A DNA stretch of 64,000 nt, taken from Ichthyophis bannanicus (lineage: Eukaryota; Chordata; Amphibia; Gymnophiona; Ichthyophiidae). Both the position numbers and the translations under genes were made by a program. The notes under the pieces are model-generated. The model was not told the DNA's origin. It worked only from the letters and a program-made list of their open reading frames with translations, and did not search any database. Each line of letters begins with the position of its first letter. Positions within the stretch are counted from its first letter, which is position 1. The DNA is taken from positions 135,429,596 to 135,493,595 of the forward strand of contig CM066045.1 of assembly GCA_033557465.1 (NCBI GenBank), given 5' to 3'. Positions 44,400 through 54,959 of this stretch are shown here, piece after piece.

Positions 44400-45305
44400 C
44401 TGGTGAGTGGATTTAGCAAGGGGAAGAGGACAGGGAATGAGAAAACTGTGAATATGGTTAAAGAGGTGGTGGTGGTACAAGAGCCTATGGATAATTGTGT
44501 TATCAGTGGGAGGTAATTTGAAGGTACTTGGTGCTTGTTCTAACCTTAATACTGTTAAAGATCAAGTAGAATCATCTTCTGAGGATGTTTCCCTCAGTCC
44601 TGTCCTCCGCCTCCTGCCCCCACTTCCAGTCTCGATTCAGGATGTATCCCTCAGGGATGGGGAACACAGTCAAAGTTGTCCCCTTTCTGGGGAATTAAAT
44701 TTATCTTTTGATGGAGATTAACTGGAGCAGAGTTAAAGATGATAAAACTGAACAAGCAGGGTCTCAGATATATACTTTGTTTGGATTAGAGTCAGGGGAG
44801 AATATGGTGACATATGATAACGGGAAGGTGAATATAGATCTTATGAGACCTATTACATTTTCTGGGAAGTTATCATGTGAAACAGCCCTGTCAATGTCAC
44901 CTCTCCGGGAGATTTTGAATTATGGTGTTTGATCACAAGGATAGAGTCTACTTTATCAGCCTTTCAGATACAGCTATGCTCCTTCACAGAAGATACTGTG
45001 GAAAGATTTAAGAAACTAGATCTGCAGTTAGAACAGGATGAATCCCAGATTCAGTCTCAGGTCCAGCATTTAGGATCTGTTCAGTCAGTGAATACAGCCC
45101 TTGTTAGAGGTAATAATATCCTTGACAATAAGCTTGAAGGGTTAGAAAAATCTATCACTACAATAACTTATGCTTCCTGAATTTCCCTTATATAATACTT
45201 ATTTCTCCTTTTGAGATGTTGAATCAGTATTTTAGGATATCCTTGGCCTGGAACTCTCTACCTACACTTCTATCTCTAGGGCCTATTATGTTATTGGCTC
45301 TATTA
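44400..45305 (+). pseudogene. L1-type ORF1 remnant
   Basis: Frame-broken ORF1 of another L1/Tx1-group LINE. Readable parts: LIENYGV-like start of a coiled coil, then MITRIESTLSAFQIQLCS, VERFKKLDLQLEQDESQIQ and VQHLGSVQSVN (44929-45110), with regular hydrophobic heptads. Next, in other frames, come NFPLYNTYFSF, DVESVF.DILGLELSTYT and SRAYYVIG (45178-45295), which match the FPxxPLxSP and LPPLSRAYY blocks of L1 ORF1. A later CR1 interrupts it. Confidence 0.55.
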
Positions 45306-45349
45306 GGAGGTTAGAGGGTGGGGGGGGGGGGGGGAAGAGACCAGGATGA

Positions 45350-46408
45350 ATAGTGGAGTAGGGATCTGTGCTGGGTCCGCTGCTTTTTAACATATTCATA
45401 AATGACCTGGAGATAGAATAACGAGTGAAGTGATCAAATTTGCAAATGACTCCAAATTTTTCAAAGTTGTTAAAACACAAGAGGATTGTGAAAAATTGCG
45501 AGAAGGCCTTGATAAATTGGAAGACTGGACATTCAAATGGCAGATGAAATTTAATGTGGACAAGTGCAAAGTTATGCACCTAGGAAAGAACAACTGAAAC
45601 GATGGTTTCATGATGCAAGGTACCACCTTAGAAACCACCACCCAGGAAAAAGATTTAGGCGTCATTGTGGATAACACGTTGAAACCCTCCGCTCAGTGTG
45701 CAGTGGTGGCCAAGAAAGCAAATAGAATGCTAGGAATCATAAGGAAAGGAATGGAGAATAAAACAAAGGATATCATAATGACTCTGTATCTTCCTTTGGT
45801 GCGACACACTATGAATATTGTGTGCAATTCTTAAAAAGGATATGACGGAATTAGAAAAGGCACAGAGAAGAGCCACCAATATGGGAAAGAGGATGCAAGG
45901 ATACTCCTTTGAGGAAAGGCTTAAAATGTTAGGGCTCGTCAACCTGGAAAAGAGGCGGCTGAGGAGAGATATGATATGAATGGAGTAGAATGAATAAACA
46001 TAGATTAGCTGCTCATGCCATCAAAATGTAGAAAGACTAGGGAGCATGCAATGAAGCTACAATGCAAGCCATTTAAGACTAACAAGAGAAAATATTTTTT
46101 GACTCAATGCATAATCAAAGTCTGGAATTCGTTACTGGAAGACATAGTAATAGCTGTTAGTGCAGCTGGTTTTAAAAAAGGTTTGGACAATTTCCTAGAG
46201 GAAACGTTCATAAACCATTATTAATGAGGACCCGGGAAAACCACTGCTTGCCCCACGACAAGCATTCTAGAACCTGCGTACCTTTTTGGGAACCTTCTAG
46301 GTACTTGTGACATAGATTGGCCACTGTTGGAAACAGGATACTGGGCTTGACGGACCTTGGTATGACTCAGTATGGCAGTTCTTATGTTCTTAGGTTCTTA
46401 TCCTTTAG
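45350..46408 (+). pseudogene. CR1 (family C) RT C-terminus and 3' end
   Basis: Starts in the GSVLGPLLFNIFINDLEIE block (about 45367-45420). It continues VIKFANDSKFFKVVKTQED (FANDS replaces the catalytic FADDT), LDKLEDWTFKWQMKFNVDKCKVMHLGKN, ETTTQEKDLGVIVDN, KKANRMLGIIRKGMEN, then KTREHAMKLQ, KRKYFLTQCIIKVWNSLLED and NHY to 46224. It ends with the 3' UTR and a cttatgttcttaggttctta tail. Multiple frame changes and stops. A poly-G run lies just before it at 45318-45333. Confidence 0.85.
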
Positions 46409-46465
46409 GAAGAAGTGTAGGGAGCCTATTAAAAGTGATTGATGTAGTTAGTGGAGCCTCTATAG

Positions 46466-46660
46466 CATAGGTTTTCAACCCAGTCCTCGGGGAACCCTAG
46501 GCCAGTCAGGTTTTCAGGATTCCCACAATGAGTATGCATAAGATAGATTTGCATACAATGAAGGCAGAATATGCAAATCTTTCTCATGCATATTCAGTCT
46601 GGGAATCCTGAAAATCTAACTGGCCTAGTGTTCCCCGAGGACTGGGTTGAAAACCCCTGC
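46466..46660. mobile_element. Foldback MITE with hAT-like ends
   Basis: About 195 bp that pair almost end to end: ggttttcaacccagtcctcgggg...gatagatttgcat against atgcaaatctttctcatg...ccccgaggactgggttgaaaaccc. The outer end (cagggg in the right copy) resembles hAT termini. Flanks tctatagcat and tctacagcat are candidate imperfect duplications. Non-coding. Confidence 0.75.
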
Positions 46661-46960
46661 TTTCTACAGCATGGGTAGTGAGGGTGTTATTAGTATGTAC
46701 TTCCCGCTGATGTGGTACTTAGCACAGGCACACTTTCAGACAGCTCAATGGATGGCATTAAGTGCCAAAGGTTACAAGTGCAGAGGTAGCACAATAGCCA
46801 TACTAGCAACATAGGGAAATGCCGGGCATGCCTTCATTTGCTAGCATGAGTCAAGCACCACCTCCGTGGTCGTGTCAGGGCTGATCGCATGCTACCAGCA
46901 CGGATTTTAGTAAATATGGCCCTATGTGCATTACTTTCTGATCCCATGTTGTAGAACACC

Positions 46961-47401
46961 AAGGGGGTCTCTTACTAAAGGGCAGTAACTGTCTGGCACA
47001 TGCTAAAGGCACATGTTGAACATGCATTGACAGCTAACACAGGGCCATGACAGCACCGCTGGACTTTAGCATAACTCTCCATGGCGCATTAGGTTGTAGG
47101 TGGGAAGGATAGAGCGGGGAGTGGGCGGGGTGATCACTGTGCAGGCAGTGCACCCACACTGCTTGCACAATGGGCTAGTAGCATTGGTGCACTCACTGCC
47201 ACCTCCATAGATGGCGTTGAGTGCACCCAGACTCTTGCGGTGCCAAGGTAGGGCCACACTCACTGTGTTAACTGCCAGGAATATGTTTTCCATGTTCTCG
47301 GCAGTTAACACTGTGGTGTTGTCTTAACGCCCCATGGATTTAATGTGTTATGGGCACATTTGGTGCAACACCACATCATCCTTTAGTAAAAGGGTCCCCA
47401 T
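46961..47401. mobile_element. MITE of the TTTACTAAAG-ended family
   Basis: Left end aagggggtctcttactaaagg (46961) and right end cctttagtaaaagggtcccca (47381-47400) are inverted repeats. About 440 bp of moderately GC-rich non-coding sequence lies between. No clear target duplication. Confidence 0.65.
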
Positions 47402-47595
47402 GTGTACTTTCAGCAGTATTGAATTTCAGGCAGCAGGTTAGAGAATTTGTTCATTGTTTACCCTCATAAATGGCTTTGAAACCAGCAGTCAAGACAAGGC
47501 AGGCTTACAAATAACCTTTAATCAGCAATAGAAGCTTTCTGTGCATCTTATGTCTGACTATGAAGCAGGAGTTTCAGATGCAAAACTAATTAATT

Positions 47596-48127
47596 TAGGG
47601 AATTGTTTACTAAAGTGTGGTAAGCAGTTACATTCAAATGAGCTATCTGCACATGGCTGTGGTCGCTGTGACAGTGCTGGCATGACAGTTACTGTGTGCT
47701 AATTCACTGCATACCTTCTCATCGGGTGGGAAATGTTAGTGTCGCAGTTAGCACAAGCGCACTTACTCCTCCTGAAGTCTCCTGAATCGCAAGACTTTGG
47801 CCGGGAGAGAAGAGCAGCTGGCTCTGGAGCGCAAGGCACCACGGCAAGCCAGATTAATGGTAGGTTTGCTGCACTACCTTTGCGGTCCGGGCTGGGGGGT
47901 GCATTGTAGTGTGCAGTGCTGCATTGTGTGGGGGGTGCTGGAAGCGTGGGGGGTGCTGAAAGCGTGGGGGGGGGGGGGTGCTGGGAGGGGCCCAACCCTG
48001 GTGCAGAAGGGGCTGAGAACACCACCGGCTCAATAGTTACCGCTCAAGCTTTGCCCTTAATGAGTGTTCTTTCATCTGATGCATGCTAAGTTCAGCATCT
48101 TACCACACTTTAGTAAAAGGACCTCTT
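47596..48127. mobile_element. MITE of the TTTACTAAAG-ended family
   Basis: Left end agggaattgtttactaaagtgtggtaag and right end cttaccacactttagtaaaaggacct are matched inverted repeats of about 26 bp. The interior is GC-rich with a poly-G run at 47967-47978. Non-coding. Confidence 0.7.
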
Positions 48128-48454
48128 GGTTTCCAGTTTTAATAAATGTTTTATATTCAAATTGTTATAATTGACTAGGGGTTCCTTACCGGTGTTGCTG
48201 ACATCAATGGATCCTACTTAAATCAAATCCTAATGCAAGAAGAAACTCTAAAAATCACACTCAAAGATTGTCTGCATCAAACATCATATCCGATTGATGA
48301 AATCTAAATAGGATCCAGAAGACAAATAGCTGCTATATGAAAAAAAAGGCCCTGGAAAGGAAATAATTGTGTTATATTCAACATACCTGCCTCTTAATCA
48401 GTCACAGGACTAGTACCTAGAAAATTTAACATCCTGCATTAAATGAAGGGGAAG

Positions 48455-48663
48455 TAGCAAAAAATCCCTGGTTCGGTAAAAATAAAGTACTATAAACAAA
48501 GAAAACCAAACCAAAAATTGAATAAATATACCTCTATCTAAAACATATTTTTGTTGGAAAAGGATGGAGACGGCTGAAATGGAAAACCAGCCGCACCAGA
48601 CAGCCTGTTCCTTTTTAATTATTTCAAAAGAAAACTCGTTACTTTTGGGTTTGGTTTTCTTTG
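48455..48663. mobile_element. Unknown 209-bp insertion with 16-bp target duplication
   Basis: Flanked by perfect direct repeats ttaaatgaaggggaag at 48439-48454 and 48664-48679. A 16-bp duplication points to target-primed reverse transcription (LINE or SINE). The interior contains acaaagaaaaccaaacc (48496-48512) and its near inverse ggtttggttttctttgt (48647-48663). No known tail or polymerase III boxes are recognised. Confidence 0.6.
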
Positions 48664-48679
48664 TTAAATGAAGGGGAAG

Positions 48680-50139
48680 CACACCTGCCCCCTCTTCCAT
48701 CCCTCACTTCACCAGTTGAGTATCCCTTTAACCTGTTATGGTGCTATTGAGCCATACACCCTTCCCTCCTCCCTCCATTCCCGTCCTGTTCTTTCCCCCC
48801 CCCCCTTTCACCCCCATCTCCCGTGGTAAGACTCCAGCAGGATTTCCTTTTCAAGTGGGAACAAACAGCCACAGCTTTTCATGACACACAATAAATAGAT
48901 CAACAGCCATATGCAACAGTCTAGCTATGCTGCCCTTCAGCACCCAGCCCTTTTTATTTGGTTCTGCCAGTCCCCTGCCTGGCCTCCCGGCAGACCTGAT
49001 AGGGGCCTGTCCTTTTTCCAGTGGTGGGATTTTTTGAATCTCGCAGCCCCTCACCATTGGCTGCTGCCACCAGTGCCCCCCTCTCTCTGTTTGAACAAGG
49101 AGGCTGTCAGCCTACGCACTGGCCCCAAAAGGGCCGACCCCTTTCATTTCATTTATGGTTTCCAAAACATGTCATGCATCACTGAGCCATCCATACCACC
49201 CTGTAAAAATCCTTGTATAGCACAGAAAAAAATTCTTCCTTGTTACAGATCATCTTTAGGACAATGTGTAATGAATAGAAAATATGAGCTACATATTTCT
49301 GTAATTCCTACTAGGGATGTGATCTAGGAGTTGTATTATTCCTTGCGAAAACTCAAGTGTTCATAGGCTGTGATACCAGTTAATGGACCAACATAAACAG
49401 ATATTCTAGCTCATGAGAATTCAAGACCACACAGCTAACAACTGAAGAAGAGATCCGTGGACTACAACATCTCTGTCATTTCTTCTTTAAAAGGTAACAC
49501 AACCTATGAAGAATCCTATTGAGCAAGGCAATCCCCAAGGCACTTTTAAGCCATACTCTTGTTCTACTGTAATTCAGTGGGAAGGGCAGCAGAAATCGGC
49601 CCTTGTGTGGAACTGCCAAGGAAGAGCCAGACTGGGCCGAAAATGCAGTGGTGGTAACAAAGGCAGAACTTTGTTTCCCCTGCCATGATTCTCTCTCTCT
49701 CTTGCTCCCAAGGGACTCAGAGGAGGACACTGGAAGTGAGAGAGACTTGTGGTGGGGGGAGTGCTGGTTTTGTTGCTACCATCACCACCACCACTGTATC
49801 TTCAGTATAGTCTGGCCCCTAGTCTCCCTCAGTCTTCTGTGATGAATGGTCAATTGTACAGCAAGGGCTGAAGTTTGTTGCCCTTACCATGGCCATGGAA
49901 TTGCAACAGTGCCTAGAACCAACCTGGAGATGGTCTTTCTCAATAGGAGTCTTTACAGGTTGTGTTACATTTTAAAGGTACACATGTATAAAAGCATGAC
50001 AACAGGTCCTGAGCAATAGCAGAGGGAGGCATAGCCTGTTGTTTTGTAGTGCTGCCATTCTCCTCCAAGCTCTTAGCAATCTGGCAGGGATTGAGGTCAT
50101 AGCAGTGGCAATGGCCACAAATTGGGGGGTGTAGCGAAA
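48680..50139. other. Intron 2, no gene seen
   Basis: Unique-looking sequence with a poly-C run at 48796-48805 and short (ct)n near 49691-49702. ORFs here have no domain or family resemblance. Confidence 0.4.
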
Positions 50140-50700
50140 GTGACTAAGGGAGAATGAGTGGTACTAGAGAGGATGCCAGGGAGCAGAGAATGAGTGAAGA
50201 AATCTTGTGGTGAAAGGAGTGTGAAGGAAGAAAGGGGCTAATGGAGAGTGAGGGGACGGAAGAAGAAAGGGGAGAAGGAGAATGAGTGGATTGGAGGATG
50301 TCAGGGAGAGAGTAAGTGAGAAGATTGTAAGGAGTGTGGGTTGCGAGTAAGAGGATTGGAAAGGGTGTGGAGAGTGAGCAGCAGGTTTGGAAGGAATTTG
50401 GTGGAAGCATGAGTGAAAGAAGAGATTGGTGTTAAGAGGAGGCATGTAAGCATGGACTCTCTCATTCCCTCTCCTCCTGATCCAGATCTTACCCTTCTTA
50501 GTCTCCCTTCTGCCAACTTTCCTCTCCCCATGCTCTTTCCTCTCACTACTTCCTGATTCCCCCTCTTTGGTCTTCTCTCTGTGTTCTGATAACCTACCCT
50601 TCTTCTTCTCCTTCTGAAGATCCTTTCTCCATCTCCCTCTGAAACTTCCTTCCCTTCTCCACCTTCCACATCTCATCTCCCTTCTCTATCACTTTCTTCC
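50140..50700. repeat. Purine tract switching to pyrimidine tract
   Basis: 50140-50445 is strongly purine-rich with loosely repeated words (gagaatgagtgga, gtgaggggacgg). From about 50455 to 50700 the same strand is strongly pyrimidine-rich (ctccttctgaagatcctttctcc). The long open frames on the minus strand are a by-product of this composition. Confidence 0.7.
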
Positions 50701-50999
50701 TACTGTTGATCATTAGGATTTCTTACTGCCTCAAAGAACCAAATAAATTAACCAGACACATAAGAAATGTCAGAAAACAGCTTTATTTTTATAAAGAAAA
50801 ATACACATCTACCATATGCATTATAGAAATCTAATCTATTTATGCAAATGCACTGCATAATTGCCACAGAATTTTGAAATATCTGTCACAGAAAACTAGG
50901 GCCTTTGGTCCTAGGTAAGCAATCTGGTAAATTCACACATTTACATTGTCTCAGTTCATTGGCCAGAAAGATACTTTTAGCTATATAGGCTTGCACCAG

Positions 51000-51425
51000 A
51001 TCATATAAGATGTGCCACACTGGGTCAGACCAAAGGACCATTATGCCCAGTATCCTGTCTTAGACAGCAACCAATCCAGACCACAAGTCCTTGGCAGGAT
51101 CCAAAAATAATTGATCTATTCCATGTTGCCAATTCCCAGGGATAAGTGATGGCTTTCCCAGTTCTACATGGTGAATAATAGTTTATGGACTTTTCCTACA
51201 GGAACTTGCCTAAACCACTTTTAAACCCAGCTATGCTACCTGCCTTGACCATATCCTCCAGCGACAAATTCTACAATGTAATTGTATGTTGCATGAAAAA
51301 ATACCTTCTTCAACTTGTTTTAAATCTGCTGTTAGAATGTCCCCTTAGTCCATGCACTATTTTAAAGGAACTGTTCCCCAATTACCTATTTTCTATTATA
51401 TCTTGGCATTGGCGACTGGTGAAAA
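51000..51425 (-). pseudogene. CR1 (family C) 3' end, antisense
   Basis: Plus-strand text gccacactgggtcagacc, ccagtatcctgtcttaga and aacccagctatgctacctgcc is the reverse complement of the family C CR1 3' end. It is more diverged than the other copies and ends near 51425, just 110 bp before exon 3. No intact frame. Confidence 0.75.
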
Positions 51426-51533
51426 CAGACTCCCATGTGTAGCTGCTGCTGAGTACTGAAAATGGCCTGATTAATGGGCACCCGATTCTGTAAAAGCAAC
51501 AGCTTTCCTTTCTGTACTTCTCTGTGTTTGCAG

Positions 51534-51578
51534 GATGAGAAAAATGAAATCTTGAGAACCTACATCTGGTACAGGCAG
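51534..51578 (+). CDS. HTR3A: HTR3A exon 3 (loop D)
   Basis: 45 nt from the acceptor tgtgtttgcag (51533) to the donor gtaagc (51579), in phase 0 at both ends, coding DEKNEILRTYIWYRQ. The exon holds binding loop D. The Trp and Arg of IWYR correspond to human W90 and R92, which line the serotonin site. The 45-nt size is the one I know for exon 3 across this receptor family. It is the most diagnostic exon in the window for a 5-HT3 rather than a nicotinic subunit. Confidence 0.92.
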
Positions 51579-51846
51579 GTAAGCAGGTGCAATCAAAAAA
51601 ATCCAGTTTGCAAATCTGAAGAGCGATTTTGCAGCAGTCTGTACAGGGTATGTGGAAATTTGCTCACAGAAAATTCATACAGCTGTGTCTTGGGCTTTTA
51701 CCATTTGTGAAAATATGCAGCAGATCTCCCATCCCTTCCTGGTAGGACTTTGTCTTTAAAGGACACTGAGGGTCATATATGAAAAAGAATACGCCCTTCA
51801 ATACAAAACAGGAGAAGTCATTTCATATATCTGGACTTGTGACTCT

Positions 51847-52202
51847 TGGGGACATGTTTACCAAAAAATGTGCTGGTAGTGATTGATCAACCGCCAAATC
51901 AGTAAGGAGACCTGTGCCAACTTCAGGGGCCATGTGCGCCCATCCCCCTGCTGTTGGTGCACTGTGGAACCTCAGCACACAGGTGCTACGTGCACCCACA
52001 CTAATGGCAGCAATCACGGTAGCACGATTCTCCATCACACCTATGCTTCTCCCCAACCCATCCTGTCTCCACTCAAATGCACACTAATCTGTTAGCATGG
52101 AACTTTTAGCACCGAGTCGCACCCTAACATTTTACATGATGTGCTAACTGCCCACTAACCACGTGCTCCCTGTTAGCATGCTTAAGTAAACATGCCCCTT
52201 GG
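51847..52202. mobile_element. MITE of the TTTACTAAAG-like family in intron 3
   Basis: The left end ttggggacatgtttacc and, inverted, the right end agtaaacatgccccttgg bracket about 356 bp. The end motif is related to, but not identical with, the copies at 46961 and 47596. Non-coding. Confidence 0.6.
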
Positions 52203-52364
52203 AAGAAAACCTGATCAGTTATGAAACCAAAGGCGTACTTGCTCCTCTCTTCTTGATTATTTTCTGAGCTTGTAATTTTTCTCCATGATTATCAATTATC
52301 CATTTCCCTTTGATCATCTGGTGATCCCAGACCTTAAGAAACCAGACCAGCCTATCCTGCTTTT

Positions 52365-52505
52365 GAAAAGGTTTGTTTGTTCATGAATATCCTTTAAGTA
52401 TTTACAGGTCCGTATCATATCTTCCCTGTCCCTCCTCTCCTCTAGGGTATACATATTAGGTCTTCAAGTCTCTTCTCATTCATTCATGATCTTGTCATAT
52501 GTGAT
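52365..52505 (-). repeat. CR1 (family A) fragment, antisense
   Basis: aaaaggtttgtttgttcatgaatatcctttaagtatttacaggtc...cttcaagtctcttctcat is the reverse complement of the RRDRGDMIQTFKYLK-coding part of family A CR1 (compare 2680-2780). Both ends are missing. Confidence 0.75.
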
Positions 52506-52537
52506 ACTCTTACTCCTCTTGACCAACAGCATTTTCA

Positions 52538-52745
52538 GAGTTGCCAAGTTACCCAGTTCCAGGAGTGAGATTTTAAGCAAGCCCTGGATTTCTGATAATC
52601 TCATTCTGATGCATTATGGGTCCCTCCTCACTGATTCCAATGAGTGAAATCAGGGACTACAAATACCATACTGCATTGCAATGCACATTTAAAATCAGAA
52701 ATGGAATAATAATCTCACTCCTGGAACTGGTTAACTTGGCAACTC
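52538..52745. mobile_element. 208-bp MITE with TTCA duplication
   Basis: Terminal inverted repeats of about 33 bp: gagttgccaagttacccagttccaggagtgaga at 52538 and tctcactcctggaactggttaacttggcaactc ending at 52745. ttca flanks both sides (52534-52537 and 52746-52749). Non-coding interior. Confidence 0.75.
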
Positions 52746-53348
52746 TTCAATCTCACATGACAGAATTTAGGAGTATCACACACAGAGGTGCCAACCCACC
52801 CAATCTTTTCAAGATAGGCTGATCCAATCCTGATTTTACCCCTATGCATGCAGGGGTTTGCAGTTACGATTTCTTTATTGCATTACTTAAGAAAAGCAGA
52901 TCTCTGCATGCAGTGGGATAAAACCAGGACTTCACCAGCCTGTCATGAAAAAAAATGAAGTCAGTTAACAATTGTACTGACAAAGTGAATTAAGCTTGTG
53001 CTGGAAAGCAGGACTGCTTTTCAGACCATATTGAATGAGACAGCAAGGGGCTTGGAGAATTCCTAACAGGTGTTTAATAATATTAGATAATGGGGTATTA
53101 ATGCTGATGAATGAAAGCCAGAATTTGATCGCCCATGTTCCTGCTTTGGAGATCTCATATTTTTGCATCTTTGTTCAGTAACTGCTGGAAACCATCAGGT
53201 CATGTGACTGAACTTTAACAAACTAAACCCAAAATGGTTTCTTTAGTTTTGTCAAGCATAAGCAGGAGAGATATTAAAAGACTTCAATGCAGGTCTATCC
53301 TGAGGCATCACCTTGGCCAGATCATTGAATTTCTCACTTTCCTTGCAG

Positions 53349-53458
53349 TATTGGAAGGATGAGTTTCTTACATGGGACCCGGAGAACTTTGATGATGTCA
53401 AGCAAATATCAATCCCCATCGACAAGATCTGGGTGCCAGATATACTCATCAGTGAGTT
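53349..53458 (+). CDS. HTR3A: HTR3A exon 4 (loop A)
   Basis: 110 nt from the acceptor tttccttgcag (53348) to the donor gtaagt (53459), coding YWKDEFLTWDPENFDDVKQ and then ISIPIDKIWVPDILISE, plus two bases of the next codon. This segment carries WxPD (loop A) of the extracellular domain. Human 5-HT3A has ILINEF at the end of loop A, where Asn and Glu take part in binding. Here the Asn position is Ser and the Glu is kept. Size and phase match exon 4 in the family. The Cys-loop exon is not in this window. Confidence 0.92.
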
Positions 53459-53476
53459 GTAAGTAGAAGGCTTGTC

Positions 53477-54690
53477 AGGGGCGGCTCAAGGCAATCTGCT
53501 GCCTGAGGCAAGAGATGAAATGGCGCCCCCCCCCAAGCTGGGCAGGGGGGAGGCTTTCTCAAAACTGCAGTCAGGGACTGAACCAAATCAGAAAGTTAAT
53601 TAGATAATGTGGAGAAAATAAAAAGATGTTCACACACCACGGAACTAAAAGAGAGAGCGAGAACCACCGCATAGTTTATAACACCAAATTAAATAACTCA
53701 TTTTTATTTTGTTGTTACAGACTATGTTATGGTCGTTGCTTTTTCTTTTTGAACATATATTTTGCATTCACAGAACCCTCCTCCCCTCTCAACAATGGGT
53801 GCAGAGCAGAACTAGGACACCCACCCACAAAACTCAATATCTAATTTAAAAAAAAATCTGATTCTAGTCATCTCACTAACAAACATTCTCCAGTACCAGG
53901 CATATTGTGAACTAATACAAAACCCTACAAAAGTCACAGATGATCTACAAGGCCAAATTAACCATTTCATACCAGCATAAATTTCCAAAACTCATACAAA
54001 AGGGACCTACTCAGATAAAAGCAGCACTATAAATACTGTAGCGGGCCCCAGAACATCCATACACCAATTGAAAAGCTAAACAAGTCAAATTACTACATCA
54101 CAGGTCCCTTCATACAAACTCCATGTTAACAGAACTCCTGGCCTCAGTCACACACTCAGAACACAGACCCTCGCCAAGTACAAAATAAGTGAGGATAACC
54201 TAAAGTGAAAATAAAAATATATAGACAAAAATTAAACTAAAAGCCAAAAGCCCAAGAAGACAGACTCTGCATGCAATGCAATATTGACCAGAGAAATAAA
54301 AGAGACTTGTTTCCCTGTACTGTGTAAAATATAAAAATAGTGCAAAGTCCAATCACTCATTTGAAAATATAACTATTTCTTCTATCTTTGTTGTCTGACA
54401 ATTTTATACTCTGATCATGCTAGTCCCAATCTGAAGCGTCCGCTTTCTTCTGTCTTATCTTAGCTCTCTTTCTACGGTCTCTACTCCATCTGCCATTTCT
54501 TGTCTCTCCTTTTGTTTTCTTCCTTCCTTCTTGGATATTGATTTTTTCTTTCCACCTTTCTTCCATTTATTTCTCTCTCTCTCTAGCCCCCCAGATGTCA
54601 CTACTCCTTACTATCCAGTTCTCAATCTCCCTCTTTTTTATGCCATCTACCTACCGCTTTTCAACCTTCACCCCCAGTCCTTCCATTCCC
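53477..54690. mobile_element. Possible hAT-like non-autonomous element
   Basis: Begins caggggcggctcaaggcaatctgctgcctgaggcaag only 18 bp after the exon-4 donor. The caggggcgg end is typical of hAT-group termini. No matching right end is seen before the CR1 sequence at 54960, so boundary and class are uncertain. The interior is AT-rich and non-coding. Confidence 0.35.
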
Positions 54691-54694
54691 CAGC

Positions 54695-54955
54695 TCTTCT
54701 TCCCCTCTGTGTTGTCCAGCATCTGTCCTCCTGTCTATTTCCTCCCATCCAACATTTGTCACCCTGCTTCCCCCTCCAGCATGTCTTCCTGCCCCCTCCC
54801 CTGTTGTCCAGCATTTATTCCCCTGCCCCCCCCCCAATGTTGTCCAGCATTTGTCCTCTTGTCTCCCCCCACATTGCCCAACATTTATCTTCCTGCTCTG
54901 CTTCCCTGTTGTCTAGCACTTGTCCACCTGTCTCCCCCTTTTGTCCAGCATTTGT
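54695..54955. repeat. Pyrimidine-rich degenerate minisatellite
   Basis: About seven imperfect copies of a 30-40-bp unit, tgttgtccagcatttgtcc followed by a C/T-rich spacer (for example at 54709, 54802, 54839, 54907 and 54938). The overlapping open frames follow from the lack of stops in this composition. Confidence 0.7.
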
Positions 54956-54959
54956 CAAG

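Noticed and set aside
50164..50676. 170-codon minus-strand ORF
   Set aside because: Low-complexity purine/pyrimidine tract. The basic and then Ser/Pro/Leu composition follows the strand switch and carries no motif.
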